Part shown: positions 32,841 through 41,695 of the stretch, one piece after another
Layout of the letters: each line of letters starts with the position of its first letter
Position numbering within the stretch: position 1 is the first letter of the stretch
Source: CAIURC01 sp043777315
GTDB taxonomy: Bacteria > Verrucomicrobiota > Verrucomicrobiia > Chthoniobacterales > Chthoniobacteraceae
Assembly (NCBI GenBank): GCA_043777315.1
Contig: JAYVPW010000150.1
Coordinates: forward strand, 107,768 to 171,767
DNA: 64,000 bases
Reading direction: 5' to 3'
Translations under genes and position numbers: made by a program
The notes under the pieces: generated by a model
The model's input: only the letters and a program-made list of their open reading frames with translations
The model's database searches: none
Told to the model about the DNA's origin: nothing

Positions 32841-34298
32841 ATGTCCGCCGCCCCCGTGACCTTCCAAAAACTCTCCATCCTCGTCGCCGCGTACGATGAG
32901 GAAGAGTCGTTGCGCCCGTGCCTCGAAGCCATCCTCGCCGCTCCGCTGCCGGACGGGATCGCCCGCGAAATCATCGTCGTCGATGACGGCTCCCGCGACT
33001 CGACGTGGCAGCTCGCCGGCCAACTCGCCGCCGAGCACCCGGAGGTCCGCGCCTTCCAGCAGCCCCGCAACATGGGCAAAGGCGCCGCGCTTCGCCGGGC
33101 GATCGCCGAGATGACCGGCGACCTCGCCATTTTCCAGGATGCCGACCTCGAGTACGACCCGCGCGATTATCCGCGGATGCTGAAACCGATCCTCGAAAAT
33201 CGCGCGGATGTGGTCTTCGGCAGCCGCTTCACCGGCGAAGAAAGGAAGGTCCTCTACTTCTGGCACACGATGGGAAATCGCCTGCTCACGCTGCTCGCGA
33301 ACATGCTCAACGACACGAATCTCACCGACATGGAGACGTGCTACAAAGCCTTCACCGGTGCGGCGCTGCGGGCGATCCCGCTCGAATCGAATCGCTTCGG
33401 GATCGAGCCGGAGATCACGGCAAAGGTCGCGCGCAACCGGATGCGCATGTTCGAAGTGCCGATCAGCTACAACGGCCGGCGCTACGACGAGGGGAAAAAA
33501 ATCACCTGGCGCGACGGCCTCGCGGCGCTCTGGTTCATCGTGAAATACCGCTTCTCCAGCCGGTACGCCGACAGCGGAAAGGTGACGCTCGACGCGCTCG
33601 AAGCCGCGCCGAAATTCAACGCGTGGATGTACGAAAGCGTCCGCCCGTGGCTCGGCCAGCGCGTCGCCGAGCTCGGCGTCGGGCGCGGAAATCTGAGCAA
33701 ACACATCCGGCAGCACGGCGCGGTTTTGCTCACCGATTATCGCACCGATTACCTCGAGGAACTGAAAGCGAAGTGGAGCCATCAGCCCGGCCTCCGCATC
33801 GGCAAACTCGACATGTCCGAGGCCGCCGACTTCGCCCAACTGCGCGAGTTCGCGCCCGACAGCGTCGTTTTTCTCAACGTCCTCGAACACATCGAGGACG
33901 ACCGCGCGGTGCTCGAAAATCTGTTCGCCACCGTGCCCGCCGATTGCCGCATCGTCGTTCTGGTGCCCTACAATCCGCGCCTGTTCAGCGACTTCGATAA
34001 ACAGCTCGGGCATTTCCGCCGCTACGATTACGGCGAACTCGAAGGCAAAATGGCGGGCGCGGGCTTCGAGGTGGAGAAGCAGTTTTTCTTCAACAAATTC
34101 GGCGTCTTCGCCTGGTACATCGCCAACACGCTCGGCGGGCAAAAGGCGCTCACGCCGCTCCAGCTTCGAGTTTACAATTTCCTCACGCCGCTCTTTCGCG
34201 TGCTCGATCGCGTGCTCCCGACGAGCGGCCTTTCCACCGTCGTCGTCGGGCGGAAACCCGGCGCGCCGAGCCCGGCCGCAGCGCGCGCTGAATCATGA
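32841..34298 (+). CDS. Bifunctional GT2 glycosyltransferase / class I SAM methyltransferase
   Basis: 485 residues. Residues about 10-245 form a dolichol-phosphate-mannose-synthase-like GT2: SILVAAYDEEESL, IIVVDDGSRDST, QDADLEYDP (DxD), METCYKAFTG and EVPISYNGRRYDEGKKI. From about 270 a Rossmann methyltransferase follows: VAELGVGRGNLSKHI (motif I), VLLTDYRTDYL, SVVFLNVLEHIEDD, FRRYDYGEL. The fusion is known in other bacteria as a combined polyprenyl-phosphate-sugar synthase and methyltransferase. The GT half could make the donor used by the neighbouring GT39-like enzyme (inference). The stop overlaps the flippase start by 4 bp. Confidence 0.9.
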   Translation: MSAAPVTFQKLSILVAAYDEEESLRPCLEAILAAPLPDGIAREIIVVDDGSRDSTWQLAGQLAAEHPEVRAFQQPRNMGKGAALRRAIAEMTGDLAIFQDADLEYDPRDYPRMLKPILENRADVVFGSRFTGEERKVLYFWHTMGNRLLTLLANMLNDTNLTDMETCYKAFTGAALRAIPLESNRFGIEPEITAKVARNRMRMFEVPISYNGRRYDEGKKITWRDGLAALWFIVKYRFSSRYADSGKVTLDALEAAPKFNAWMYESVRPWLGQRVAELGVGRGNLSKHIRQHGAVLLTDYRTDYLEELKAKWSHQPGLRIGKLDMSEAADFAQLREFAPDSVVFLNVLEHIEDDRAVLENLFATVPADCRIVVLVPYNPRLFSDFDKQLGHFRRYDYGELEGKMAGAGFEVEKQFFFNKFGVFAWYIANTLGGQKALTPLQLRVYNFLTPLFRVLDRVLPTSGLSTVVVGRKPGAPSPAAARAES

Positions 34299-35803
34299 TC
34301 TCGCTGCGCCGTCTCGCCGGGAGTTCCGTTCTCCGGGGAACCGATGTCGCGGTGCAGGTCGCGGCTGCGCTTTGGATCACGCCGCAGCTCATCCACGCCC
34401 TCGGTCGCGAGCGCTACGGCGTCTGGGTCGTGGTCCTCATGCTCGTCAGCTACATCGATATTTTCGACCTCGGCCTGACCTCTGCCGTGACCCGCCACGT
34501 CTCCCGCGCGCTCGGACGGCAGAATCTCGACGAAGCGCGCGAGACCGTGCGCTCGGCCTTTTCGCTCCTCTCATTCATCGGCGCCGGCTGTCTGCTCCTC
34601 GTCGCCGGACTCGCCGCGGCGGCTCCGCATTTCATCCACGACGCCGCGCAAGCCGCGCCCGTCCGCGCGCTGATTTTGATCCTCGGCTGCACGATCGCGC
34701 TCAGTTTTCCCGCGCGCGTGTTCACCGGCGTGCTCGAGGCATTCGTGCGGTACGAATGCACGACGTTCACGTCCATCGTCCGCACCGTGCTCACCAATGT
34801 CGTCCTCGCCGCAGTGCTGCGAAACGGAGCCGACCTCGTGCAAGTCGTCGCGGTGGTCGCGTGCGGCGGACTTTTGCACCGGATGCTGAACTACATTTTC
34901 GCCCGCCGCGTCCTGCCCGGCATGAAACTTTTTCCGCTGCGCACCGCACCCGACGCCCGCGCCGCGCTGCTCTCGTACGGCGCGAAAAACTTCCAGATGA
35001 AGCTCATCGAGCTCGTCCGTTTCCGCATCGACAACCTCGTCATCGCCGGGTTTCTCGGCGCGGCGCAAGTCCCCGCGTATTCGGTCGGCATGTCGCTCAT
35101 CCGCTACTTTCGCGAGGCGATCGAAAGCTTCGGCGGCGTGCTGATGCCCGTCTTCAGCCACGCCGACGGCGCGGGAAATCGCGACCGCCTCCGCGCGCAA
35201 TTTTCCGCCGCGACAAAAGCGAGTGCGGTCCTCTCGACTTTCGGCGCCGGGACGCTCGCGCTTTACGGCGACCTTTTCATCGCGCGCTGGCTCGGGCCGG
35301 GCTTTCACGAGAGCTATCTCGTCGCGTTGATTCTCGCCGGGCCGTTCCTGCTCGCGATGGCGCAGAACCCCGGCATTTACCTGCTCTACGGCATGTCGAA
35401 ACAGGACCGCCTCCTCCGGCTGAACATCGCCGAGGCCGTGCTCAATCTCGTCCTCAGCCTCTGGCTCGTGACGAAGTTCGGGATCTTCGGCGTCGCGCTC
35501 GGCACCGCCATTTCGCTGCTCATCACGAAGGTCGCCGTGCAGCCGTGGATCCTTTGCCAGGAAGCCGGGCTGCGGCTCCGCACGTATTATTTGGAAATGC
35601 TGCTGCTTCCGATCGTCGTCACCGCGGCTCCGATGTTCGCCTGTTACGCCGCGCTCGCGCGCTGGTTGCGGCCGGAATATCCGATGCTCCTCCTCGCCGT
35701 CGTCGCGCAGACTCTCGCCGTCGCTCCGATGGTTTACTGGCTGCTCGTCAGCCGCATCGGCAGCGCCGACCGCGCACTTTTATTCCCCCACAAAATCGCC
35801 TGA
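34295..35803 (+). CDS. Oligosaccharide flippase (Wzx/MATE-like)
   Basis: 502 residues, about 13-14 hydrophobic segments along the whole length, starting MISLRRLAGSSVLRGTDVAV. The pattern (RYGVWVVVLMLVSYIDIFDL, AKNFQMKLIELVRFRIDNLV, YSVGMSLIRYFREAIESFGG) fits the polysaccharide-biosynthesis branch of the MOP superfamily, which flips undecaprenyl-diphosphate oligosaccharides to the periplasm. ATGA overlap with the preceding gene and a TGATG overlap with the next. It is the only flippase seen in the window, so it probably serves both glycan arms (inference). Confidence 0.9.
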   Translation: MISLRRLAGSSVLRGTDVAVQVAAALWITPQLIHALGRERYGVWVVVLMLVSYIDIFDLGLTSAVTRHVSRALGRQNLDEARETVRSAFSLLSFIGAGCLLLVAGLAAAAPHFIHDAAQAAPVRALILILGCTIALSFPARVFTGVLEAFVRYECTTFTSIVRTVLTNVVLAAVLRNGADLVQVVAVVACGGLLHRMLNYIFARRVLPGMKLFPLRTAPDARAALLSYGAKNFQMKLIELVRFRIDNLVIAGFLGAAQVPAYSVGMSLIRYFREAIESFGGVLMPVFSHADGAGNRDRLRAQFSAATKASAVLSTFGAGTLALYGDLFIARWLGPGFHESYLVALILAGPFLLAMAQNPGIYLLYGMSKQDRLLRLNIAEAVLNLVLSLWLVTKFGIFGVALGTAISLLITKVAVQPWILCQEAGLRLRTYYLEMLLLPIVVTAAPMFACYAALARWLRPEYPMLLLAVVAQTLAVAPMVYWLLVSRIGSADRALLFPHKIA

Positions 35804-37233
35804 TGAATCCCACAGAATCGCCGGAAGCATTTGGACTCGGACTCGATCCTCGCGCGCAAGTTTTCATGCGTCCCGGCGCGGTGCTGCGCGGCATTCGTCC
35901 GGGCCACGAGACGTTCTGCGAAAAGCTGTTGCGCGAGCCGTGCGTGCAGCAGCTCATGTCCGACGGGCTGCTCATTCAGACCCGCGTTTCGAGCGAGAAG
36001 ATCGAAGGCTTCGCGCTCGTGCTCGAACACGCGCGCATCGATCCGCTCACCCTGCCATTCGAGTGGCCCGCGTCGATGTTCCGCGCCGCCGCCGCCGCCG
36101 TTTTGGAGATCAATGTCCGGCTGATGGAGCACGGCTACTGCACCGTGGACGGCCATCCCTGGAACATCGTTTTCGACGGCACGCGCCCGTGTTTTGTCGA
36201 TTTCACCTCAATCGTCCCACTGCCCGCCGATGGCCGCTGGCAGGAGTCGCTCGAGTTTTACAACACCTGCATGAGCGCCCTGCGGCTCATGGAAAAAGGC
36301 TACCCGACCGTCGCGCGGCAGCTCCTCCGCGAAGTGCGCGGCGGCCCCGATCCCGCGCTCGCGAATGCTGTGTGGGTCAACAGCAAGCGCTCGGAGGAAC
36401 TCCCCGCCGGCGTGCGTGAACTGCGCAAATCCGCCGAACTCGCCGGACATTTTTTCCGCAAGATCGTGAAGCGTTTTACCACGGGAGGCGTCGCCGCCGG
36501 AACGCTCGCCCAAGTCCGCGCGTTGCTCCGCGAAGTGCGCGCGATGGACGTCGCGCCCGGCGGCGAAATGTGGAGCGGCTACTACGACGGGCGCGCCGAT
36601 GTCGGCTTTTACGATGGAACTCGCGCGAGCCTCGACGCGCTGCGCAAGAATTCGCCGAAGCACCAAGTGATCGACCAACTCCTCGATCGGCTAAAGCCCG
36701 CGACCGTCCTCGACCTCGCGTGCAACCGCGGCCCGTGCAGCCAGCTCGCCGCGCTGAAAGGCGCGCGCGTCGTCGGCCTCGACACCGACGAGGCGGCGCT
36801 CGACGCGATGTTCCGCGACTCCGCCGCGCTCGGCACCCGCGCGCTCCCGCTCTACGTGAACGCCGTCACCCCCGCCGATGCCGTCGGACTGCGCGACCGT
36901 CCATTCCCATCAGTCACCGAGCGGCTGAAATCCGAATGCGTTCTCTGCCTCGCGCTCGTGCATCACCTCGTTTTCAAGCAACACCGCATCTCGTTCGGCG
37001 ATGTCGCGCGCATCCTCAGCGGCTTTAGTTCCCGGCACGTCATCGTCGAATTCGTCCCCGCCGACGACCGCGCGCTCAGCGATTTTTTGAAGACGCGCGA
37101 TGCCGAGTTTCGCCAGCGTTTCGATTGGTATTCGCTCGAAAATTTCCGCGCCGCGATGGGCCGGCATTTTCCGGCGATCGAGGTCTTCGATTCCTTTCCC
37201 GCGCCGCGCGTTTTGCTCCTCTGCTCGCGATGA
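35803..37233 (+). CDS. Kinase-like domain fused to class I SAM methyltransferase
   Basis: 476 residues from the ATG at 35803, which shares one base with the flippase stop. The N-terminal half (about 60-260) resembles a phosphotransferase fold: MEHGYCTVDGHPWNIVFDG looks like a modified catalytic loop (HPWN in place of HxDxxxxN), then RPCFVDFTS with the metal-binding Asp. The C-terminal half (from about 295) is a Rossmann methyltransferase: TVLDLACNRGPCSQLA, VVGLDTDEAALD, CVLCLALVHHLVF. Combined kinase/methyltransferase proteins cap some O-antigen chains (WbdD type); a similar role here is an analogy, as the sequences are not obviously close. Confidence 0.75.
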   Translation: MNPTESPEAFGLGLDPRAQVFMRPGAVLRGIRPGHETFCEKLLREPCVQQLMSDGLLIQTRVSSEKIEGFALVLEHARIDPLTLPFEWPASMFRAAAAAVLEINVRLMEHGYCTVDGHPWNIVFDGTRPCFVDFTSIVPLPADGRWQESLEFYNTCMSALRLMEKGYPTVARQLLREVRGGPDPALANAVWVNSKRSEELPAGVRELRKSAELAGHFFRKIVKRFTTGGVAAGTLAQVRALLREVRAMDVAPGGEMWSGYYDGRADVGFYDGTRASLDALRKNSPKHQVIDQLLDRLKPATVLDLACNRGPCSQLAALKGARVVGLDTDEAALDAMFRDSAALGTRALPLYVNAVTPADAVGLRDRPFPSVTERLKSECVLCLALVHHLVFKQHRISFGDVARILSGFSSRHVIVEFVPADDRALSDFLKTRDAEFRQRFDWYSLENFRAAMGRHFPAIEVFDSFPAPRVLLLCSR

Positions 37234-37258
37234 TCCGCGGCCTCGAATTCCCCCGGAC

Positions 37259-38395
37259 GTGACGCTCTGTTTCGTCTCCGATTCCTATCCGATCGACCGC
37301 CCATTCGGCGGCATGGCCGTTTACACGCAGACCGCCGCGCAAGCACTGGCGCGGCGCGGACACGAATGCCACGTGCTCATCGACCGGCCCGGACCGCCGC
37401 GCGACGTGATGGATGGGCCGGTTCATCTGCACACGCGGCCCGTGCGCTGGCTTCCGTTTTTTGGAACAATATTCCCGTCGCTCTGCGAGAGCTGCTGCCT
37501 CGCGCAGGCGCTCAGGGCGCTGCATCGAAAACACCATTTCGACCTCGTCGAATTTCCAAACTGGGAAGGAATTCCGCTCGTCGCGACGATGTTCAATTTC
37601 GTCCCGATCGTCGTCCGCCTGCACACGACGATGGCCGAGTCCGTCGAGGTGCAAAACCGCCCGGCGCGATGGGGCGAGCGGTTCATGATTTGGGCCGAGA
37701 AAACGTCCGCCCAGCGGGCGCGCGGAGTTGTGACGCACAGCCTCGCGCACCGCGATCGGCTCGCGAAAAGTTACGGCCTCGACGGGATCGAAGTGATCCC
37801 GCACGGCATCGATTTACCCGCGCCCCGCCCATCGGGGCCGACGAAGCCGACGGTCCTCACACTCGGCCGGCTCAATGCGCGGAAGGGCGGGCCGACATTG
37901 CTCGCGGCGATTTTGCGGATTTACGCCGCTGCGCCGGAGACGACTTTCGTCATCGTCGGCGCGGACGAAGAACACCCGCTCGCACTGCAGTTTCGCGCTG
38001 CGCATCCGGAGATTCCGCGCGAGCGTGTGGTCTTTCACCGGTTCCTCGACGGTGCGGAACTCGCCGCCGTTTACGCGGCCGCGACGGTCTATGCATCGGC
38101 GTCGATTTACGAGTCGTTCGGCCTGACGTTCGTGGAGGCGATGGCGCGCGGCATCCCGGTGGTCGGCTGCGCGACGAGTGCGATGAACGAGCTAATCGAG
38201 CCGGAAATGAACGGGCTGCTGGTCCCGCCCAGCGACCCGGAATCCTTTGCCGGCGCGGTTCTCCGGCTCCTCGGCGACGCGGCGCTCCGCCAGCGCTTCG
38301 GCGCGCGGGGGCGTGAGATCGTCGAGAAAAACTACACCGCCGATCGCATGGCCGCCGACATCGAGCGGTGGTATCGGCAGGTGCTCGTCCGCTGA
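37259..38395 (+). CDS. Family 4 glycosyltransferase
   Basis: 378 residues from a GTG at 37259 (reads VTLCFVSDSYPIDRPFGGMA), 25 bp after the previous stop. The frame is open upstream within the methyltransferase gene, but this start gives the typical GT-B N-terminus with its Gly-rich loop. C-terminal domain: LTLGRLNARKGGPTLL, FVIVGADEEHPL, HRFLDGAELAAVYA and the EX7E segment YESFGLTFVEAMARG. Retaining transferase with an unknown nucleotide sugar. It belongs to the plus-strand glycan arm. Confidence 0.9.
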   Translation: MTLCFVSDSYPIDRPFGGMAVYTQTAAQALARRGHECHVLIDRPGPPRDVMDGPVHLHTRPVRWLPFFGTIFPSLCESCCLAQALRALHRKHHFDLVEFPNWEGIPLVATMFNFVPIVVRLHTTMAESVEVQNRPARWGERFMIWAEKTSAQRARGVVTHSLAHRDRLAKSYGLDGIEVIPHGIDLPAPRPSGPTKPTVLTLGRLNARKGGPTLLAAILRIYAAAPETTFVIVGADEEHPLALQFRAAHPEIPRERVVFHRFLDGAELAAVYAAATVYASASIYESFGLTFVEAMARGIPVVGCATSAMNELIEPEMNGLLVPPSDPESFAGAVLRLLGDAALRQRFGARGREIVEKNYTADRMAADIERWYRQVLVR

Positions 38396-38396
38396 A

Positions 38397-39239
38397 ATGA
38401 TCCGCCGCGTCGCCAAAAAGCTCCTCGAATTCTACGCCACCCGCGTGCCGTATCACCGCGGGAAGTGGCGTGTGATCGAGCGCGCGGTCCGCTGGTCGGG
38501 TGTCGAAGAAATGGATCGCGGGCAGGTTTTCGAGGTCGAGCGCGCGGGCCTGAAATGGCGGCTGGAGACGGCGTGCTCGCTCCAGCGGAAGCTCTACTAC
38601 CACGGCGTTTTCGACATTCACGATCAGCGCGCGCTGCTCGGTCGGGTGCCTCGCGGCGGCGTGTTTTTCGATGTGGGCGCATACTTCGGCTACTACTCGA
38701 TGCTCGCGGCGCAGCGGGGCGCGCGGGTGTTTTCGTTCGAGCCGGTGCGTGCGAATTTCGACCTGCTCGCGCGGAACCGGGCGCTCAATCATTTCGACCA
38801 AATCAACGCCTCGCAGGTCGCGCTCTCGGACGCGGCGGGGCGCGTTTCATTCGCGCTGCCGGGGGACGAAAATCGCGGGCGCGGACGACTCGCCGACGGC
38901 GCAGAAAGCGGCGTGGTCGAAGTCGAGGCGATGACACTCGACGCCTTTGCCCGCGAGCACGCGATCGATCGCCTCGACGCGCTGAAGCTCGATGTCGAGG
39001 GCGCGGAGTTGAAGGTGCTCGCGGGCGGGCGCGAGACGATTGTGCGTTTCCAGCCCGCGATGCTCATCGAGTTGAATCCGCCCGCGCTCGCGCGTTTCGG
39101 TGCGACGGGGGACGAATTGCTGGCCGCCGTGCGGGCTCTGGGCTACGCGATTTTCCGCGTCGATGCGCGCGGAGTGCGGGAGTTTTCCGGGCTCGAGCGA
39201 GGCGAGGATTACACGAATATTTTCTGCCTGCCGCGGTGA
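38397..39239 (+). CDS. FkbM-family methyltransferase
   Basis: 280 residues from the ATG at 38397, which begins just after the GT4 stop. SAM-binding region GGVFFDVGAYFGYYSMLAA, then VFSFEPVRANFDLL, DALKLDVEGAELKVLAGG and PAMLIELNP, all FkbM marks. Such enzymes O-methylate sugars or other hydroxyls in secondary metabolism and surface glycans. Last gene of the plus-strand arm; a phased-hexamer repeat follows 42 bp later. With two further methyltransferase domains in the arm, the glycan is probably multiply methylated (inference). Confidence 0.9.
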   Translation: MIRRVAKKLLEFYATRVPYHRGKWRVIERAVRWSGVEEMDRGQVFEVERAGLKWRLETACSLQRKLYYHGVFDIHDQRALLGRVPRGGVFFDVGAYFGYYSMLAAQRGARVFSFEPVRANFDLLARNRALNHFDQINASQVALSDAAGRVSFALPGDENRGRGRLADGAESGVVEVEAMTLDAFAREHAIDRLDALKLDVEGAELKVLAGGRETIVRFQPAMLIELNPPALARFGATGDELLAAVRALGYAIFRVDARGVREFSGLERGEDYTNIFCLPR

Positions 39240-39280
39240 TTGCGTGTCTCGACCGGCTGTGAAAACCGTCGGAATTTTGG

Positions 39281-39350
39281 TCCGCGAAATGACGCGAAAG
39301 TGCGCGAAATGCGGAATTTTCTTTCGCGTCTTTTCGCGTTCTTTCGCGGA
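39281..39350. repeat. Phased-hexamer inverted repeat (CGCGAA type)
   Basis: 70 bp. Ends tccgcgaa / ttcgcgga. CGCGAA occurs three times at exactly 10 bp steps in the left arm, a short AT-rich spacer follows (about 16 bp), then TTCGCG three times at 10 bp steps. A different hexamer but the same geometry as the CACGGA elements at 31940 and 45954. Lies between FkbM and the CNNM gene; no T-run follows, so it is not a standard terminator. Confidence 0.85.
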
Positions 39351-39389
39351 CGCACTCCTTCCTCTCAATTCAGCCGTTGCTGCTTGGAA

Positions 39390-40682
39390 ATGAAGCCGGC
39401 GAGCGGCAGTCTGGACGCCTCAATGGTCATCGTCGTCGCGCTTGTTTTGCTCGTGCTGGTCGCCAGTTCCGCGCTTTTCTCGGCGATCGAAACAGCGCTG
39501 TTTTCGCTCCAGCCTTTCCACATCGAGCGGCTGAAAAATCGGAAGGCTGACTTCGCCGCGGCGCTTGGAAAGCTGATGGAAAATCCGCGCCGCCTGCTCA
39601 GCGCGATCCTGATTTCCGACGCGCTGGTCAATCTCCCGCTCATCGTTTTTTCGCTCTATCTGCTGCGGGGATTCGTCTCGACGCTCGTGCCGTTTTGGGT
39701 CGCGGCGCTGCTCATTTTTGCGCTCATCGTTTTCATCTGCGATCTCGTGCCGAAGCTCCTCGCGCTCGCCCGCCCGGAGCAGGTGGCGCGGGTCGGGGTG
39801 CGGGTGATGCGCGCGGTGATGCCGTCGATCGATCCGTTCGCGCGTGTGCTCCAGCGGCTGAGCGAGCGCATCGCGGATGCGCTGACGCCGGCGCGGGTGA
39901 AGCCGAATCAATTTCTCAGCGAAGACGAGCTCGAGACGCTCGTGGAATTGAGCGCGGAGGAGGGCGCGCTGCACGAGACGGAGAGCGAGATGATCCAGGA
40001 AATCATCAAGCTCGGGGACAAGACGGCGAAGGATTGCATGACGCCGCGCGTCGATGCGTTTGCGGTGCCGGACGATCTCACGAATGCCGAGCTGATCCCG
40101 ATTTTGCGCGGCAAGCGCTATCGCCGCGTGCCGGTGTACGGCGAGACGCCGGACGACGTGCTCGGCGTGCTGGAGGTGCGCGATTTTTTGCTCGATCCCA
40201 CGGAGCCATACACCGAGCGGCTCGCCCCGCCGTCGTTTGTTTCCGAGACGATGAAGGCGATTGATTTGCTGCGCCGATTCCTCGCGCATCCGCAGGGGCT
40301 GGCGATCGTCGTGGACGAGCATGGCGGCATGGAGGGAATCGTGACGCTCGCCGATTTGATCGAGGAGATCATCAGCGACGCGGTGCCGCAGGCGGAGCAC
40401 GCGCTTTACATCGAGCCGCTCGGCGGCGGGCGGCTGCTGGTGAATGGGAGCGCGCGGCTGGATGACGTGAATGAATTGCTCGGCACGCAGCTCGAGCAGG
40501 ACGGGATCGACACGATCGGCGGCCTCATTTTCAACCGCCTCGGCCTGCTGCCAAAACCGGGCGCGCAGCTCGCGCTGGAGGGCCTGACGCTCACGGTCCG
40601 CCGGACCTCGCGGAAGCGGATCGAGGAGGTTTTGATTCAGCAAGAGCATCCGCGGGACGGCGATGAGGAGGAGGGCGAATGA
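39390..40682 (+). CDS. CNNM/CorC-type membrane protein with CBS and CorC_HlyC domains
   Basis: 430 residues from the ATG at 39390. The frame runs back through the repeat, but that part has no family features. DUF21 (CNNM) membrane domain about 10-190 with SSALFSAIETALFSLQPFHI, then the acidic-helix linker, the CBS pair about 205-330 (KDCMTPRVDAFAVP, VVDEHGGMEGIVTLADLIEE) and the CorC_HlyC domain to the end (GRLLVNGSARLDDVNELLGT). The family is linked to Mg2+/Co2+ export or resistance; the old name haemolysin C is misleading. Coupled by ATGA to a second, shorter paralogue. Confidence 0.9.
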   Translation: MKPASGSLDASMVIVVALVLLVLVASSALFSAIETALFSLQPFHIERLKNRKADFAAALGKLMENPRRLLSAILISDALVNLPLIVFSLYLLRGFVSTLVPFWVAALLIFALIVFICDLVPKLLALARPEQVARVGVRVMRAVMPSIDPFARVLQRLSERIADALTPARVKPNQFLSEDELETLVELSAEEGALHETESEMIQEIIKLGDKTAKDCMTPRVDAFAVPDDLTNAELIPILRGKRYRRVPVYGETPDDVLGVLEVRDFLLDPTEPYTERLAPPSFVSETMKAIDLLRRFLAHPQGLAIVVDEHGGMEGIVTLADLIEEIISDAVPQAEHALYIEPLGGGRLLVNGSARLDDVNELLGTQLEQDGIDTIGGLIFNRLGLLPKPGAQLALEGLTLTVRRTSRKRIEEVLIQQEHPRDGDEEEGE

Positions 40683-41632
40683 CCTGGCTCGTGATCGCGT
40701 TTTGCCTGCTGGTCTCGTTCATGTTTTCGGGGATCGAGGCGGGGATTTTGTCGGTGAATCGCATCCGCCTGAAACATCGGATGAAGCTCCGCGATCCCGC
40801 TGCGATCAGGCTCGGAAGGCTGATTGGCCAGCCTGAGCGACTGCTCGTGACGGTGCTGATCGTCACGAATCTGGTGAACATTTTCGCGATCACTTTGACG
40901 ACGCAGGAGATGGTGGCGCGGCTCGGGATGCGCGGGTACTTCGTCGCGCTCGGCGTCTTTCTCCCGGTCTATCTGCTCGGCCTCGAACTGCTGCCGAAGT
41001 CGCTGTTTCGGCGCTTCCCGTATCGCGCGCTCTCGGCGATCGCGGGGCCGCTGCGGCTCGCGGATTTGGTGCTGACGCCGGTGCATTGGATCGGCGAGAG
41101 CGTGCTGCGGCTCGTCTCGCGGAGCCGGCCAGCGGAGCAGCAGAAGCTCTTCGTCGCGCGCGAAGAATTCAAATACCTGACGATCGAAAGCGAACGCACC
41201 GGGACGCTCAGCGCGGCCGAGCGGCAGATGATTCACAACGTCGTGGACTTTCGCGGGATCACCGCCCGCGACGTGATGGTGGCGATCGCGGAGGTCCGCA
41301 CGATCCCGGCAGACGCGTGGATCAGCGATCTGCTGGAGCGCAGCAGCGAGGCCAAGATCGATCGCTGGCCGGTCGTCTCGCCGCTCGGCGAGATCGTGGG
41401 GCTCGTGAATGTTTTCGACATCGCGCTCGATGGACGCCGCCGCGGGCGGATCGAATCGTTCCAGCGCCGCGTGGTGAAAGTGGCGCCGAATGAGCCGGCC
41501 TACAGCGTCCTGCGCAAGCTGCGCGCGGCGCGGAGCACGATGGCGGCGGTGGTCGGGGAAGGGGCCAAGCCGCTGGGTGTGGTGACTTGGGAGGAGCTGA
41601 TCAATCGGCTGGTGAGCACGGCGGCGGCGTGA
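40679..41632 (+). CDS. Short CNNM/CorC-type membrane protein without CorC_HlyC domain
   Basis: 317 residues. DUF21 membrane domain (MFSGIEAGILSVNRIRLKHR, three to four helices) and a CBS pair (TARDVMVAIAEVRTIPADAW, GVVTWEELINRL), but the C-terminal CorC_HlyC module of its upstream paralogue is absent. Overlaps that gene by 4 bp (ATGA), so the two are made together and may form a heterodimer; CNNM proteins are dimeric. Transport of divalent cations is the family expectation, and direction or specificity is not visible. Confidence 0.88.
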   Translation: MTWLVIAFCLLVSFMFSGIEAGILSVNRIRLKHRMKLRDPAAIRLGRLIGQPERLLVTVLIVTNLVNIFAITLTTQEMVARLGMRGYFVALGVFLPVYLLGLELLPKSLFRRFPYRALSAIAGPLRLADLVLTPVHWIGESVLRLVSRSRPAEQQKLFVAREEFKYLTIESERTGTLSAAERQMIHNVVDFRGITARDVMVAIAEVRTIPADAWISDLLERSSEAKIDRWPVVSPLGEIVGLVNVFDIALDGRRRGRIESFQRRVVKVAPNEPAYSVLRKLRAARSTMAAVVGEGAKPLGVVTWEELINRLVSTAAA

Positions 41633-41695
41633 GCTTGCTGCGGTGCTTTGCCCGCAAGCTTGAAGCTTCCGCCGCCGCCGCAGTAGCCTCGCGGC

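Noticed and set aside
9407..39239. Exosortase/PEP-CTERM system, expected beside such glycan loci
   Set aside because: No exosortase gene and no PEP-CTERM ending on any secreted protein here, including the Ala-rich pair.
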